Shown: piece by piece, positions 1 to 9,019 of the stretch
Position numbering within the stretch: the first letter of the stretch is position 1
Layout: the number at the start of each line of letters is the position of its first letter
Assembly (NCBI GenBank): GCA_964526835.1
Contig: CAZGMK010000009.1
Location: 1-64,000, forward strand
DNA from: DAOSXA01 sp964526835
GTDB lineage: Bacteria; Zixibacteria; MSB-5A5; GN15; FEB-12
DNA: 64,000 nt
Direction of reading: 5' to 3'
Notes under the pieces: generated by a model
Database searches by the model: none
The model's input: only the letters and a program-made list of their open reading frames with translations
Told to the model about the DNA's origin: nothing
Translations under genes and position numbers: made by a program

Positions 1-69
1 AATCAGGTGGCGCGATCCGTCGGAATCAGATGGCGCGATGGCTCGGAATATGCAGTGGACGCGGATCGG
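1..69. repeat. Tandem 23-bp repeats, likely IS21-type element end
   Basis: Three consecutive 23-base units begin AATCAGGTGGCGCGAT, AATCAGATGGCGCGAT and AATATGCAGTGGACGCG, each closing with TCGG. Short direct repeats of this kind near an end are typical of IS21-family insertion sequences. No istA or istB reading frame is visible, so this is either the inner end of an element lying left of the window or a remnant. The assignment rests on resemblance only. Confidence 0.45.
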
Positions 70-132
70 GTGCGCGATTACTTCGCTGCAAGACCATTCC
101 ATCTGAAGTTTGATTCAGCAAGAGGTCTTCGC

Positions 133-501
133 TCAATCTTTTGTACACACATACAATGACTCGGAATTACAGTGACGCAGGTCCTTCCTAACGACGAAGA
201 GCTTTCGCCAGCCCCGAAGTGCCAGATAGAAGTAGAGCATTGCCTGATCCCAGGTTGTCATCTTGGCGGAGGGTACCTTATCGGTCTTTGTCCACGTATG
301 AGATTTGCACCCGATTATAGCCTTATGCTGACTGCTGCCAAAGTCGAACCGATGTCTCTTCTTAACCAGGTGCCCGACCTCTACTGAGAACGACTGCTGT
401 GAGTCGGGAAGCCTCTTGACCAGCAGGCGACGAACAGCCTCTTCAAATTGGCGTCCCGCGTGAGCATTGCTCTCCGAGCCTTCTCCTTGATGATCAGTCA
501 A
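133..501 (-). CDS. Orphan restriction-endonuclease-like hypothetical protein
   Basis: The 122-residue protein contains a core reading HRFDFGSS followed by IIGCKSHTWT and the stretch SAKMTTWDQAMLYFYLA. I recognise the pattern D-x(n)-(E/C)-x-K-S-H from a family of small stand-alone proteins resembling PD-(D/E)XK nucleases. In that family the second acidic residue normally sits in ECKSH; here it is Gly-Cys (GCKSH), so a catalytic residue may be lost. The C-terminus stops soon after the conserved core, close to the repeats at 1-69, which suggests truncation by the mobile element. No methyltransferase partner is nearby. Function is unknown. Confidence 0.5.
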   Translation of the reverse strand: MTDHQGEGSESNAHAGRQFEEAVRRLLVKRLPDSQQSFSVEVGHLVKKRHRFDFGSSQHKAIIGCKSHTWTKTDKVPSAKMTTWDQAMLYFYLALRGWRKLFVVRKDLRHCNSESLYVCTKD

Positions 502-1009
502 CCAAATCCCCTAATGAATAGACACAGTCCGGCAGGATGGACCATTCCATCCTGCGTAGTCGCTGCCCCTCCGTATATTCGGTCCAGAGCTTCGATCCCT
601 TAAGCCCCTTGGTCCTCCATGACAAAACCCACCCCAAAAAAAATCCCAGACAGGTGTGTGGCCTGCCTGGGTGGACGATATTAGGTAATCCACAGAAAGA
701 GTAACACTTTCCGATTGCACCCTCAATGTAAGCATTTCGGCATTCTTGTCAAGAAAAAAAGTTCAAAATCTTACAAAATCACCTTTTTTGCCCGTAAGGG
801 CCGCACAAGAACTGCCAGTGGCGACGCATGTAATTGTCACGCAACTACTTACATGAACACACCGCCGCCACCTACACCTTCAGGCCGACTCCACAGGGCA
901 AATCCGGCCCTCGGTGAATCCGAGCAACGGGCCCGTCTTTCTTGACGCATCCCCAGAACCATCCTAACTTAGCCTGCAGAACGCAGAAATCGCGAAAGGA
1001 CAGCTACCC
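502..1009. other. Noncoding interval
   Basis: I find no convincing gene in these 500 bases. The interval holds a minus-strand terminator-like hairpin (636-671), a short palindrome GCCCGTAAGGGC at 790-801, and the leader of the downstream dehydrogenase, with GAAAGGA shortly before its ATG. Confidence 0.5.
636..671 (-). terminator. Rho-independent terminator, minus strand
   Basis: Read on the minus strand, CCCAGGCAGG pairs with CCTGTCTGGG around a 7-base loop and is followed directly by a run of eight T residues. No recognisable minus-strand gene lies directly upstream, so it may mark a lost or unrecognised transcript. Confidence 0.6.
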
Positions 1010-1771
1010 ATGTCTCGCCTTCAGGACAAGACTGTATTCATCACCGGCGCCTCGTCGGGAATCGGCCGAGCCTGCGCCGCCCGCTTCGCCGAAGCTGGCG
1101 CGAGGCTGATCCTCGCCGCCCGTCGGCGCCAACGCCTCGAGGAACTGGCCGGGCAACTGTCGGTGCCGGTTCACATTCTCGAACTCGATGTCCGTGACTG
1201 CCGGGCAGTACAGCAGGCTATCGCCGGTCTCCCTGACGAGTTCGCGCGGATCGATGTTCTGGTCAACAACGCGGGACTGGGCCGGGGCCTGGATAAGCTG
1301 CACGAGGGCAATATCGAGGGCTGGGACCAGATGATCGACACCAATGTCAAGGGTCTGCTCTATGTCAGCCGAGCAGTCTTGCCGGGAATGATCGACCGTG
1401 GGCGCGGGCATATCATCAATATAGGTTCGATCGCCGGCCACGAAGTCTATCCCGGCGGCAATGTCTATTGCTCCACCAAGCATGCGGTTGACGCTATCAC
1501 AAAGGGAATGCGTATCGACCTGGTCGATACCCCTATCCGCGTCTCGACTGTCGACCCGGGACTGGTGGAGACTGAGTTCAGTGAAGTTCGCTTCTGGGGC
1601 GACAAGGAGAGGGCCAGGACCGTCTACCAGGGATACACTCCGCTGACCGGCGATGATGTCGCCGAGGCCGTCGTCTGGATCGCCGACCGGCCCGACCATG
1701 TTCAGATCGCCGAAGTGATAATCTTCCCGACCGATCAGGGATCATCGAGCATTGTGCATAAACGAATCTGA
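1010..1771 (+). CDS. ydfG: SDR oxidoreductase, YdfG-like (3-hydroxy acid / serine dehydrogenase type)
   Basis: A 253-residue classical short-chain dehydrogenase. The cofactor loop TGASSGIG is at residues 13-20, the NNAG motif near residue 87, the catalytic Ser in INIGSIAG and the Tyr/Lys pair in YCSTK near 156-160. The lengths and the phrases MIDTNVKGLLYVSRAVLPGM and HIINIGS closely match E. coli YdfG, an NADP-dependent 3-hydroxy acid dehydrogenase (L-allo-threonine, malonic semialdehyde reduction). The ATG is preceded by GAAAGGA. It stands alone between a noncoding interval and the histidine kinase gene. Family assignment is secure; the exact substrate is inferred. Confidence 0.85.
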   Translation: MSRLQDKTVFITGASSGIGRACAARFAEAGARLILAARRRQRLEELAGQLSVPVHILELDVRDCRAVQQAIAGLPDEFARIDVLVNNAGLGRGLDKLHEGNIEGWDQMIDTNVKGLLYVSRAVLPGMIDRGRGHIINIGSIAGHEVYPGGNVYCSTKHAVDAITKGMRIDLVDTPIRVSTVDPGLVETEFSEVRFWGDKERARTVYQGYTPLTGDDVAEAVVWIADRPDHVQIAEVIIFPTDQGSSSIVHKRI

Positions 1772-1955
1772 TCGGCCCCTGCCGCCTACTATTACCACCG
1801 CGACCGCTCTATTCCTGTACCGGGGCTCGGCCCGCCACTAATCCTGCCGATAATATATCAAGGACGGATTACAAAAGTGGGGCCGATCAGGCACGGGCTA
1901 GAGTAGCTCCGAGGGATTCTTCATAAGTCGCAGGTCGGGGGACCTCGCCTGTTCT

Positions 1956-4900
1956 TTGTCCACGGATATGCGTCGGACCGGACTGATGATCATGATGAAC
2001 CTGGGAAAGATAGACAGCGGGCCGATCAGGGTCCTGATCCTGGACAGTGACCGGGATCACTGCATTCTGACATCGGACATGCTCGAGCAGATTGACGGCC
2101 GGCGCTTCGCGACCGAGTGGCTGACCACGGCGGCTCAGGCCGAGGCGCGTCTTGACGATGTTGACTGGGATCTAATGATCATCGGCCATCGACCTCCGGC
2201 TACCGATGGGCTCGCATTCATCCGCAGCGCGCGTGAACGCGGCTGTGTGCGCCCGCTTGTACTTCTGGCCGCAGCCGAAGGCGCCAGCATCGACTCCCGT
2301 GCTCTCGAAGCCGGTGCTTCCGATTTCCTTGTCAATGACGAACTGACAGCCAATGCTCTGAGCCGCTCGATCCGCTATGCCGTCGAGCGATCCCGTCAGA
2401 CGCAACAGCTCAAAGAGAATGAACGTCACCTGAATATGGCGCTTCAAAGCAGCCGGGCTGCGGTTTGGGAGATCGATATTCCCTCGGGTCGGATCAGTCA
2501 CGACGATGGTTTTCATCGACTGCTCGGCCGCGAGCGGCAGTCGATTCCCGATGCACTTCAAGGATTCGGGAGCCTGACTCATCCTGATGACTGGCCGGCG
2601 GTCCTGCAGACCATTGAAGAGCACCTCTCCGGGCGAACCGCAGAGGCTGCCGGAGAGTATCGGGTTCGCAGCGGAAGCGGCGAATGGGTCTGGTGCTACG
2701 CTCGGGGCCGGGTGGTCGAGCGCGATGCCGACGGCAAGCCGGCTCGCCTGATGGGCGTCGCCCTGGACATCAATGAACGCAAGCAAGCCGAGGAGGCGTT
2801 GCGGCGGTCCGAGGAGAGGTACCGCGCCATCTTCGAGACGATCCAGGACGTGTACTACGAGACGAGCCTCGACGGCATTATCACCGAGATCAGCCCGTCA
2901 ATTCAACGAATCTCCAAGTACACCCGCGAGGAGCTCCTTGGCAAGGCCGTGGCCTCGATCTACAGATGTCCGGAGGATCGCGATCTCCTCCTGATAGAGA
3001 TAATGAAATCCGGGCGCGTCAATGACTACGGACTGGCTCTGGTCGACAAGGACGGTTCGATTCACCATTGTTCCGCCAGCGCCGAGTTGATTCGTGACGC
3101 CGGCGGCAACCCCAGTGGGATCATCGGTTCGCTTCGGGATGTCACCGAGGGACGCCGGGCGCAGGATGAGCTGGAACGGAGCAGGGAGCGATACGAGAAT
3201 CTCTACAACAACGCCCAGGTAGGGCTCTTCCGCACCCGTATCTCCGACGGCAAGATACTGGCCTGCAACGAACTGGCTGCCGAGTTGTTCGGATACGACG
3301 ACACTGCCCAGATGATGCGCGAATACACTACCTCAGAGCACTACGTCGACCGCAACGAGCGCGATAAGATGCTTCATGAACTTCACATCCGGGGCTCCGT
3401 CCACAACTGGGAATCCGAGTTCACGCGAAAGGACGGGACCACATTCTGGGCGCGTCATTCCTCCCGCATCTTCACGGACCTTGGCATTATAGAGGGAGCC
3501 GTCAGCGACTGCACCGACCAGGTCCGGGCGGAGCAAGCTCTTCGCGAAAGCGAGGAGAAGTACCGCTTGCTCACCGAAAACCTCAAGGATGTAGTCCTCC
3601 GCATCAGTCTGACGGGCCGCCTCGAATACTGCAGCCCCGCGGTCAGGGAGTTTGGCGGCTACGATCCCGCGGAGGAGAAAGGGAAGCGCATTAGTCGGTA
3701 CTTCGCCCGCAAAAGAGACTACTTGAAGGCGATTCGCATGATTCGACGAGCCGCTATGCATCGACGCGGTTCGTCGATGGAGTTCCTGTACAAGGCCAGA
3801 AACCGCGAACCGTTCTGGGTCGAGGTGTCCGGTCAGCCGGTCATCAGCAATGGAAAGGTCCTGGCTATCCAGGGAGTAATGCGCGACATCTCGGAGCGCC
3901 GTCGCTCCGAGGAGTCCATCCGCCAGAGCGAGGCGCGTTTCCGCAAGATGGCCGACCTGCTCCCCGAGGGTGTTTACGAGGCTACACTTGACGGCCGCCT
4001 TTCCTTCGCCAACCGTCTCGCTCATGAGTGGTACGGTTATCCGGCGGATGCTGTCTCGAAGGGGCTCAACATCTCGGACCTGCTGGTTCCAGGCGATCGC
4101 GAGAGGGCCGTGGCGAATATCGCTCGAATCCTGTCCGGTGAAGAACTCGGTGCGGTGGAGTACACGGGTCTGAGGAAGGACGGCTCTACCTTCCCGGTGG
4201 CTATCCACTCCAGCCGGATAGTGCGGAACGGTCGACCGGTTGGGCTTCGCGGAGTAATCGTCGACATAACCGAACGTCGGCGCAAGGAAGAGGAACTCCG
4301 GCGTCTATCCAAGGCCGTCAATCAGTCCGGGAATCTCATCTGTATCACCGACTCCGGAGGCGTCATAGAGTATGTCAACGCCGCCTTCACGGAGGCTACC
4401 GGATACAGGGCCGAAGAGGTGATGGGCAGCACCTTCGATGAGATCCGATCAGGTGAACACGATGAGTCCTATTATCGGGAAATGTGGCGAATCATCGGGG
4501 CCGGCCGGACCTATAGCGGCGTATTCCGAAACCGACGGCGCAACGGCGAGCTCTACTGGGAGAGAAAGACCATCTCTCCGATTCATAATGATAATGGTGA
4601 AATCACTCACTACCTCTCGGTGGGCGCCGATGTCACCTCGGAAATAACGGCGCAGCAGAAGCTCGCGGAGGCCGATAAATTGTCGGCTATCGGCATGCTC
4701 GCCGCCGGGGTCGCCCATGAGTTCAAGAACTACCTCGGTGGCATTATCGGTAACGCCTCCCTGGCCCTGGATCGATTCGATGACGACGACGGTCTGAGCA
4801 ATGCCCGGGATACGCTCACTCAGATAGTCGACATGGGCGAGAAAGCAAATGAAGTAGCGATGTCGCTCTTGACTTACTCCAAAGCGCGGCCGGAGGACTT

Positions 4901-5792
4901 CACCCGGGTCGAACTCCACAAGCTTGTGAAAAACGCCGTCTCGCTGATCGACAAGGAGCTGAGCAACCTCGATATCGAAGTCGTCTCCTACTTCGAGGAT
5001 ACGCCGGCGATATACGGATCGCCCTCCAAGCTACAGCAGATGCTCCTTAACCTCCTGATAAATGCGCAGCACGCCATAGGCGGAGGCGGAGTCATCTCGG
5101 TCTCGATCTTCAACGCCGGCGCCACCGTCGAGGTCAAGATCGGGGATACGGGCAAGGGCATCCCTGAGGAAAACATCAAGCGGATATTCAATCCGTTCTT
5201 CTCCACCAAGGGGGCGTGGGGCCGCGATGAGGTGGTGGGTACCGGCATGGGGCTATCTATCTGCCAGAATGTCGCCCGCGAACACGGCGGCGAGATTGCG
5301 GTGGTCTCCACGCACGGAGTCGGAACTACCTTCACAGTAAGCCTGCCGGTACCGGAGCAAGACCTCCGAGATCAGCCCGGGCCGTCGAGTGACACGCAGC
5401 CAAGCTCGATGCTGATTTTCACACTCGACAAGTCGCTTGTGAGCCACTACCATCTGGCGGCGGCCGAGAAACGCATTGATCTGCTGGCCGTCGATGCCCT
5501 CGATCACGTCGTGGAGAACCTATCCGGACTCGCTGATGTGGTCGTCTGCGACGCTCGCTTCTCCGGTAAGATCGAGCTGCTCCGAGTCGCCGAAGCCTGT
5601 CGCGAAACCGGAGTGTGCTATGTAATGATCAACTGCGGCGCTACCGAGTATCAGCTCGCCGACGTCTTCGACAACTCGGCCGGCAACTTCGCAGGGCTTC
5701 CCGAGATCGAGCAGATCACCCAGGCCGTCGCGAAGGCGGACGACCAGCATAAGCCGCCCGGATCATCTCACCGTACCTCGACCACTGGCTAA
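1956..5792 (+). CDS. Multi-PAS sensor histidine kinase with degenerate N-terminal receiver
   Basis: A 1278-residue cytoplasmic sensor kinase with no membrane segment. Order: receiver-like domain (about 24-145), six PAS/PAC repeats (about 160-905), HisKA with H-box AAGVAHEFKN (His921), HATPase_c (about 1000-1140; N-box LLNLLINAQHA, GDTGKGIP, GTGMGLSI), and a second receiver-like tail (about 1155-1265). In the first receiver the phosphoacceptor position is Gly77 (IIGHRPPATDG) and the conserved Lys is Asn127 (FLVND), so it should not be phosphorylated. The tail also lacks a canonical acceptor site. The TTG at 1956 has no clear ribosome site; ATGs at 1968 and 1986-1995 are alternatives. No partner regulator gene adjoins, so the output is unknown. 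Confidence 0.9.
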   Translation: MSTDMRRTGLMIMMNLGKIDSGPIRVLILDSDRDHCILTSDMLEQIDGRRFATEWLTTAAQAEARLDDVDWDLMIIGHRPPATDGLAFIRSARERGCVRPLVLLAAAEGASIDSRALEAGASDFLVNDELTANALSRSIRYAVERSRQTQQLKENERHLNMALQSSRAAVWEIDIPSGRISHDDGFHRLLGRERQSIPDALQGFGSLTHPDDWPAVLQTIEEHLSGRTAEAAGEYRVRSGSGEWVWCYARGRVVERDADGKPARLMGVALDINERKQAEEALRRSEERYRAIFETIQDVYYETSLDGIITEISPSIQRISKYTREELLGKAVASIYRCPEDRDLLLIEIMKSGRVNDYGLALVDKDGSIHHCSASAELIRDAGGNPSGIIGSLRDVTEGRRAQDELERSRERYENLYNNAQVGLFRTRISDGKILACNELAAELFGYDDTAQMMREYTTSEHYVDRNERDKMLHELHIRGSVHNWESEFTRKDGTTFWARHSSRIFTDLGIIEGAVSDCTDQVRAEQALRESEEKYRLLTENLKDVVLRISLTGRLEYCSPAVREFGGYDPAEEKGKRISRYFARKRDYLKAIRMIRRAAMHRRGSSMEFLYKARNREPFWVEVSGQPVISNGKVLAIQGVMRDISERRRSEESIRQSEARFRKMADLLPEGVYEATLDGRLSFANRLAHEWYGYPADAVSKGLNISDLLVPGDRERAVANIARILSGEELGAVEYTGLRKDGSTFPVAIHSSRIVRNGRPVGLRGVIVDITERRRKEEELRRLSKAVNQSGNLICITDSGGVIEYVNAAFTEATGYRAEEVMGSTFDEIRSGEHDESYYREMWRIIGAGRTYSGVFRNRRRNGELYWERKTISPIHNDNGEITHYLSVGADVTSEITAQQKLAEADKLSAIGMLAAGVAHEFKNYLGGIIGNASLALDRFDDDDGLSNARDTLTQIVDMGEKANEVAMSLLTYSKARPEDFTRVELHKLVKNAVSLIDKELSNLDIEVVSYFEDTPAIYGSPSKLQQMLLNLLINAQHAIGGGGVISVSIFNAGATVEVKIGDTGKGIPEENIKRIFNPFFSTKGAWGRDEVVGTGMGLSICQNVAREHGGEIAVVSTHGVGTTFTVSLPVPEQDLRDQPGPSSDTQPSSMLIFTLDKSLVSHYHLAAAEKRIDLLAVDALDHVVENLSGLADVVVCDARFSGKIELLRVAEACRETGVCYVMINCGATEYQLADVFDNSAGNFAGLPEIEQITQAVAKADDQHKPPGSSHRTSTTG

Positions 5793-5832
5793 TCGCCTGT
5801 CTCATAAGGCCGGCACATGATGCTCAGCAAGC

Positions 5833-5848
5833 GCGCCCTTACGGGCGC
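5833..5848 (+). repeat. GC-rich palindrome downstream of kinase gene
   Basis: GCGCCC and GGGCGC pair around the loop TTAC, about 40 bases after the kinase stop. There is no T run, so termination is uncertain. The core GCCCTTACGGGC is the reverse complement of the palindrome at 790-801. Confidence 0.4.
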
Positions 5849-5934
5849 ACTACGAACCTGTACCCGGGTTTGATCGTCATCGGGGTCACCTCGATACGCA
5901 TTCAATGAGATGCTGCACGAACCGCCGGGAAGCC

Positions 5935-6033
5935 TCAGTATTGACCATCCGCCCCGGATTCGTCGCACCCGGCGAGATTGACGGCTGCCAAGAGCAACCC
6001 GAAGGCGATGATGCGGCGTAGATCAGCCGACAT
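5935..6033 (-). CDS. Tiny putative lipoprotein
   Basis: Starting at the ATG at 6033 the frame gives 32 residues: a charged start (MSADLRR), a hydrophobic stretch and the lipobox LAGC, followed by only ten residues. The open frame extends upstream to an ATG at 6132 that overlaps the stop of the preceding lipoprotein gene as ATGA, so a 65-residue product is also possible. It would be the last gene of the left peptide cassette. No homology is recognised and no clear ribosome site is seen. Confidence 0.3.
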   Translation of the reverse strand: MSADLRRIIAFGLLLAAVNLAGCDESGADGQY

Positions 6034-6128
6034 ACACGAATAGGCCATGAGAACTACACAATCCGATTTCCCGGTGGCACTTCCGGCCTGACAGTGGAAG
6101 CCGTTTGCAATTGCTCGTAGCTGCCCAA

Positions 6129-6581
6129 TCATGGCGTATCCGGCTTCGTCGCGAGAATGACAGCCGTATACCCCGGATACTGGTCACTACTTATGGTCAG
6201 CGTGAGCTGTATCCCGCTGACCTCCCACTGACCACCATTGATGGGAATCTGCCCGCCACTGAGCGTGAAGCTTGAGCCGTCGACTTGGAATGCTCCCGAG
6301 TCCTGCCATACTACCGCCGAGTCGGCGTCCTTTTCGTAGTACGTGTATGTCCCGTGCTCGGACACCACCAGGACGGCATGAGTCGTGCTTGACTCCCACG
6401 CAAGCAGCCTGGACAGCGGTACGGGCACACCATTAACGGCACCGGACGTCAGAGTCCAGTTGGCCACCAGTTCGGCCGGGACAGGCTTGTCTTTGCTGTC
6501 GGTGCCTTTGTCATCCCCGCAGCCCGCCACCACCAGCAGACTCAGCAAGGTAATACTCGCGACCAATCTAAACTTATGCAC
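6129..6581 (-). CDS. Lipocalin-like secreted lipoprotein, cassette A copy
   Basis: A 150-residue protein with signal HKFRLVASITLLSLLVVAGC: the lipobox Cys sits 20 residues in, followed by an acidic GDDKGTDSKD linker. The mature part (LVANWTLTSG, TYTYYEKD, then strand-rich sequence) resembles small lipocalin-like or beta-sandwich lipoproteins. It is a clear paralogue of 14087-14530, sharing ELVA-WTLTSG, WESSTTHAVLVV and DSAVVWQDSG. I chose the GTG at 6581 because AAAGGAGAG lies 6-8 bases before it; the upstream ATGs at 6602 and 6626 lack this. It ends cassette A, about 140 bases after the thioredoxin-fold gene. Ligand unknown. Confidence 0.75.
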   Translation of the reverse strand: MHKFRLVASITLLSLLVVAGCGDDKGTDSKDKPVPAELVANWTLTSGAVNGVPVPLSRLLAWESSTTHAVLVVSEHGTYTYYEKDADSAVVWQDSGAFQVDGSSFTLSGGQIPINGGQWEVSGIQLTLTISSDQYPGYTAVILATKPDTP

Positions 6582-6723
6582 TTGGTACTCTCCTTTCAGC
6601 ATATATGCACCTGATCTCGATTTCACGGAGCCAACTGAACGACTTCATGAGTCCATTGCTGTAGCCGGGCCGCAAATACGGTAATCAGGAATTCTCGAGC
6701 CACACAGCTCGCGACCCGGTGGC

Positions 6724-7281
6724 TCAATCCCCGATGCCCACGGGTACCGTCGGCTCATGTAGCCCATCCAGCGAGTCGAGCGCCAGCATCAGACTCGCGC
6801 ACAGGGACGTGTCAGCAATGGGATTCCAGGCTTCCACCATCTTCCCCGCACTGTCGACGAGCACCTTGAGAGGCAGACCGCCCCTGGGAATGCCGAGTTC
6901 CAACACATAATCCTCACATCCCGGGACCAGGAGCACCGGAGCCGATGCGCTGTCGAGCATGGCCGCATAAGCTACATCGAACGAGTCCGCCCGACTGGTG
7001 GCGTAAACGAAACCCAGTCCGAGCCGGTGAGCATGGTCTCTCCAGTCCGACCAGCAAACCGTCTCTTGCAGGAACTTGCCGCAGGGGCTCGTATCCACCA
7101 GCACGACCAGTGTGTACCGGCGGCCGAAGTAGCCGGGATACAGAGACACCATCTCGTGGAGCGCCGGTTCCACCCGAGTGTCGCTGAGTCGATAGGTGTG
7201 CGGACTCCGCGGACCGCAGCACGCCGCCACATGCAGTCCGATAGCCAGCAATACGAGCAAACCTCTCGACTTCAGCCTCAC
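6724..7281 (-). CDS. Thioredoxin-fold lipoprotein (type 1), cassette A
   Basis: A 185-residue protein with a lipoprotein-type signal ending LHVAACC. The fold is indicated by a strand (YTLVVLVD), two cysteines flanking the first helix (Cys67 and Cys76 in SPCGKFLQETVCW), and a strand after a candidate cis-proline (GLPLKVLVDSAG). The Cys spacing is C-x8-C rather than CxxC, so disulfide exchange by the usual mechanism is uncertain. The paralogue at 14656-15222 conserves SPC, LQETVCWSDWRDHA and SRADSFDVAYAAMLDSA. Its GTG start overlaps the stop of the upstream gene as GTGA, showing translational coupling. It probably acts in the periplasm, anchored to a membrane, with the adjacent propeller protein. 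Confidence 0.75.
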   Translation of the reverse strand: MRLKSRGLLVLLAIGLHVAACCGPRSPHTYRLSDTRVEPALHEMVSLYPGYFGRRYTLVVLVDTSPCGKFLQETVCWSDWRDHAHRLGLGFVYATSRADSFDVAYAAMLDSASAPVLLVPGCEDYVLELGIPRGGLPLKVLVDSAGKMVEAWNPIADTSLCASLMLALDSLDGLHEPTVPVGIGD

Positions 7282-7811
7282 TGTAGACCTTCTGCTGTGC
7301 TTATGCGTTGGATGATCCTCTCAATAAAGCGCCTCGACTCGGGCGCATTGCCCATCCACCCGGCAATTTCCAGTGGCCGGCATTGATTGTCAAGCAGTAA
7401 CTTTACCGGCACGCCCGTATTGTCCCACCCCAGGTACTTTACGATTTCATCCTCAAGCACACGGACCTCGTTGGAAATTCCCTCGAGCTGCATAGCCCAT
7501 TGCACATCGGCCGAATCCGCCCTCGGCGAATACACTACGACAGAGCCCAGATCATTCTCACGCAAATATATCACCAGTTCTCGCCAGGCATCCATGTCCT
7601 CGTTGCAGGTCAGGCAGGCGTTGACGTCGAGGAAGAAGACCATGTGAAAGGGCAGTGACCTGTCCGTTTCGGCTATCGCATCGCATAACAAGTCGTATTG
7701 GAGCGCGTTCGCAGTTCGCAATCTGGAGGTAAGGGCCGTCACCATCAGGAGCACGATAACCGCCGCGAGGCAGCCCAGGGCCACGAGTCCTTGCCGCAGG
7801 ACAGAAGTCAT
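7278..7811 (-). CDS. Membrane-anchored thioredoxin-fold protein (type 2, CxxC), cassette A
   Basis: A 177-residue protein with one N-terminal membrane helix (about 8-27) and a periplasmic thioredoxin-like domain. The redox motif is Cys66-Leu-Thr-Cys69 in FFLDVNACLTCNED, and a cis-proline strand follows (GVPVKLLLDNQCRP). Phrases shared with the paralogue 15219-15755 include DVNACLTCNEDMDAWREL and ADSADVQWAMQLEGI. The ATG at 7811 overlaps the propeller stop as ATGA; the same 4-base overlap occurs in the paralogous operon, which fixes the start. A role as thiol oxidoreductase for the Cys-containing peptide of the same operon is my inference. Confidence 0.8.
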   Translation of the reverse strand: MTSVLRQGLVALGCLAAVIVLLMVTALTSRLRTANALQYDLLCDAIAETDRSLPFHMVFFLDVNACLTCNEDMDAWRELVIYLRENDLGSVVVYSPRADSADVQWAMQLEGISNEVRVLEDEIVKYLGWDNTGVPVKLLLDNQCRPLEIAGWMGNAPESRRFIERIIQRISTAEGLQ

Positions 7812-8908
7812 GGCTGCAGCCTCACCACGGTGAGTCGCCACCCCTTATCTCTGTCGTCGGGATCCACTGGATGAGCATAGACAACTCGTCCGTCGGCATG
7901 AACTCCGGCCAAACGCCACCGAGACCCAATATCGATCTGCATGGGTCGTCCGGCAGTATCCCAGGCCAGCGTGGAGTAATGGAAGAACCCCTTAGATGTT
8001 CCCTCTTCGGTAATAGTGCGATGATAGTACTGCAGGAGGAAGTAACCAGGCGAAGAATACGCGAACGAGGAAATGGGCGTCCATTGTCGTGCCCATTCAA
8101 AGTAGACAGCGTTCGACTTCACCCTGGACTTGAGCGGCGGGGGAAGAAGATAGTCCGGGGCGTCTATGTGCAGGCTATCCACGAGACGGCCATCGAGGTC
8201 GATAATGTAAATGTAATCGTAGGTCGTGATGGCCAACCACAAAGTGCTGTCGCCCGGGTTGAGCGCCGGAATGCCCAGGCTGTAGCCGATGGACCACTGC
8301 AGCGAGTCGAGCCGACGCGTAAGACCCGCAGGAACATCGAAAAGCCTTCGGTAACCTGGCTTGTCTGCATATTGGATGGCAACCGCCTTCTTGCTGCTGA
8401 ACCGACACAATCCGGCCAGAATCATGTTGTCCTGGATGTTGACTTCGTCGAAGGAGTCTTGACCCTTTTGTTGGCGCCAGCGTCTTGCGAAGGCGTGTCC
8501 ATCATCATCGTACCGAATCGAATAGAATTGGCCGCAGAAACGGTCTAGTACGAGCACCTCGTCTCCATTCCGCCCGGAAACCCGCCAGAGTCCCCTGGGC
8601 CTGATGATCCGATCCAGCTCCCTATTACCGCAAACCGAAAAGGGCACTGATTCTTCGAGGGGAACGCAACCTATCACTTCCTTCCAGGACGGCGCCGAGC
8701 CAGACCCGACAAACAGCCCTTTGCCGCTTATGAACATTATTGAATCATCCCCCAACAGCACTGCGCTGGACGGGATTCCGCAGGCCTCAAGGTCCACGAT
8801 CTGGTACGTGAACTCTGTGATGACAGTTAACGTGTCACCCTGTGCCCTCGAAACCGCTCCGGCAATAGGCAATAGGAAGATCAGGCTGAACGCAGCTAGT
8901 CTCCTCAT
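7808..8908 (-). CDS. Exported beta-propeller-like protein, cassette A
   Basis: A 366-residue protein with a cleavable signal (MRRLAAFSLIFLLPIAGAVSRA). The body is strand-rich with propeller-like blade sequences such as DDSIMFISGKGLFVG, DYIYIIDLDGRLVDS and SSPGYFLLQYY. This resembles the 6-bladed propeller proteins encoded next to NVEALA peptides in Bacteroidetes; I recognise the arrangement, not a specific subfamily. The ATG at 8908 has GAGAGGT before it; the longer open frame to 8998 lacks a ribosome site. The paralogue 15752-16849 is nearly the same length and shares ALNP-DSTLW, TYDYIYI and PPP-KSRVKS. A peptide-binding or transport role is inferred. Confidence 0.75.
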   Translation of the reverse strand: MRRLAAFSLIFLLPIAGAVSRAQGDTLTVITEFTYQIVDLEACGIPSSAVLLGDDSIMFISGKGLFVGSGSAPSWKEVIGCVPLEESVPFSVCGNRELDRIIRPRGLWRVSGRNGDEVLVLDRFCGQFYSIRYDDDGHAFARRWRQQKGQDSFDEVNIQDNMILAGLCRFSSKKAVAIQYADKPGYRRLFDVPAGLTRRLDSLQWSIGYSLGIPALNPGDSTLWLAITTYDYIYIIDLDGRLVDSLHIDAPDYLLPPPLKSRVKSNAVYFEWARQWTPISSFAYSSPGYFLLQYYHRTITEEGTSKGFFHYSTLAWDTAGRPMQIDIGSRWRLAGVHADGRVVYAHPVDPDDRDKGWRLTVVRLQP

Positions 8909-9019
8909 GTCAGGCTTACCTCTCTTGATGGTCTCGCATCGATACGGACCAGGTCCGCCCGCTCTTCGAGACGGACCTGGGTGTAGACACCGTCGCAAAT
9001 CACATAGCAGTTAAGTCAA

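Noticed and set aside
511..735. 74-residue minus-strand frame
   Set aside because: It spans the terminator hairpin and T run at 636-671, which is incompatible with a conserved coding gene.
1004..1699. 231-residue frame opposite the YdfG-like gene
   Set aside because: It is a shadow of the SDR gene on the other strand, with no recognisable motif.
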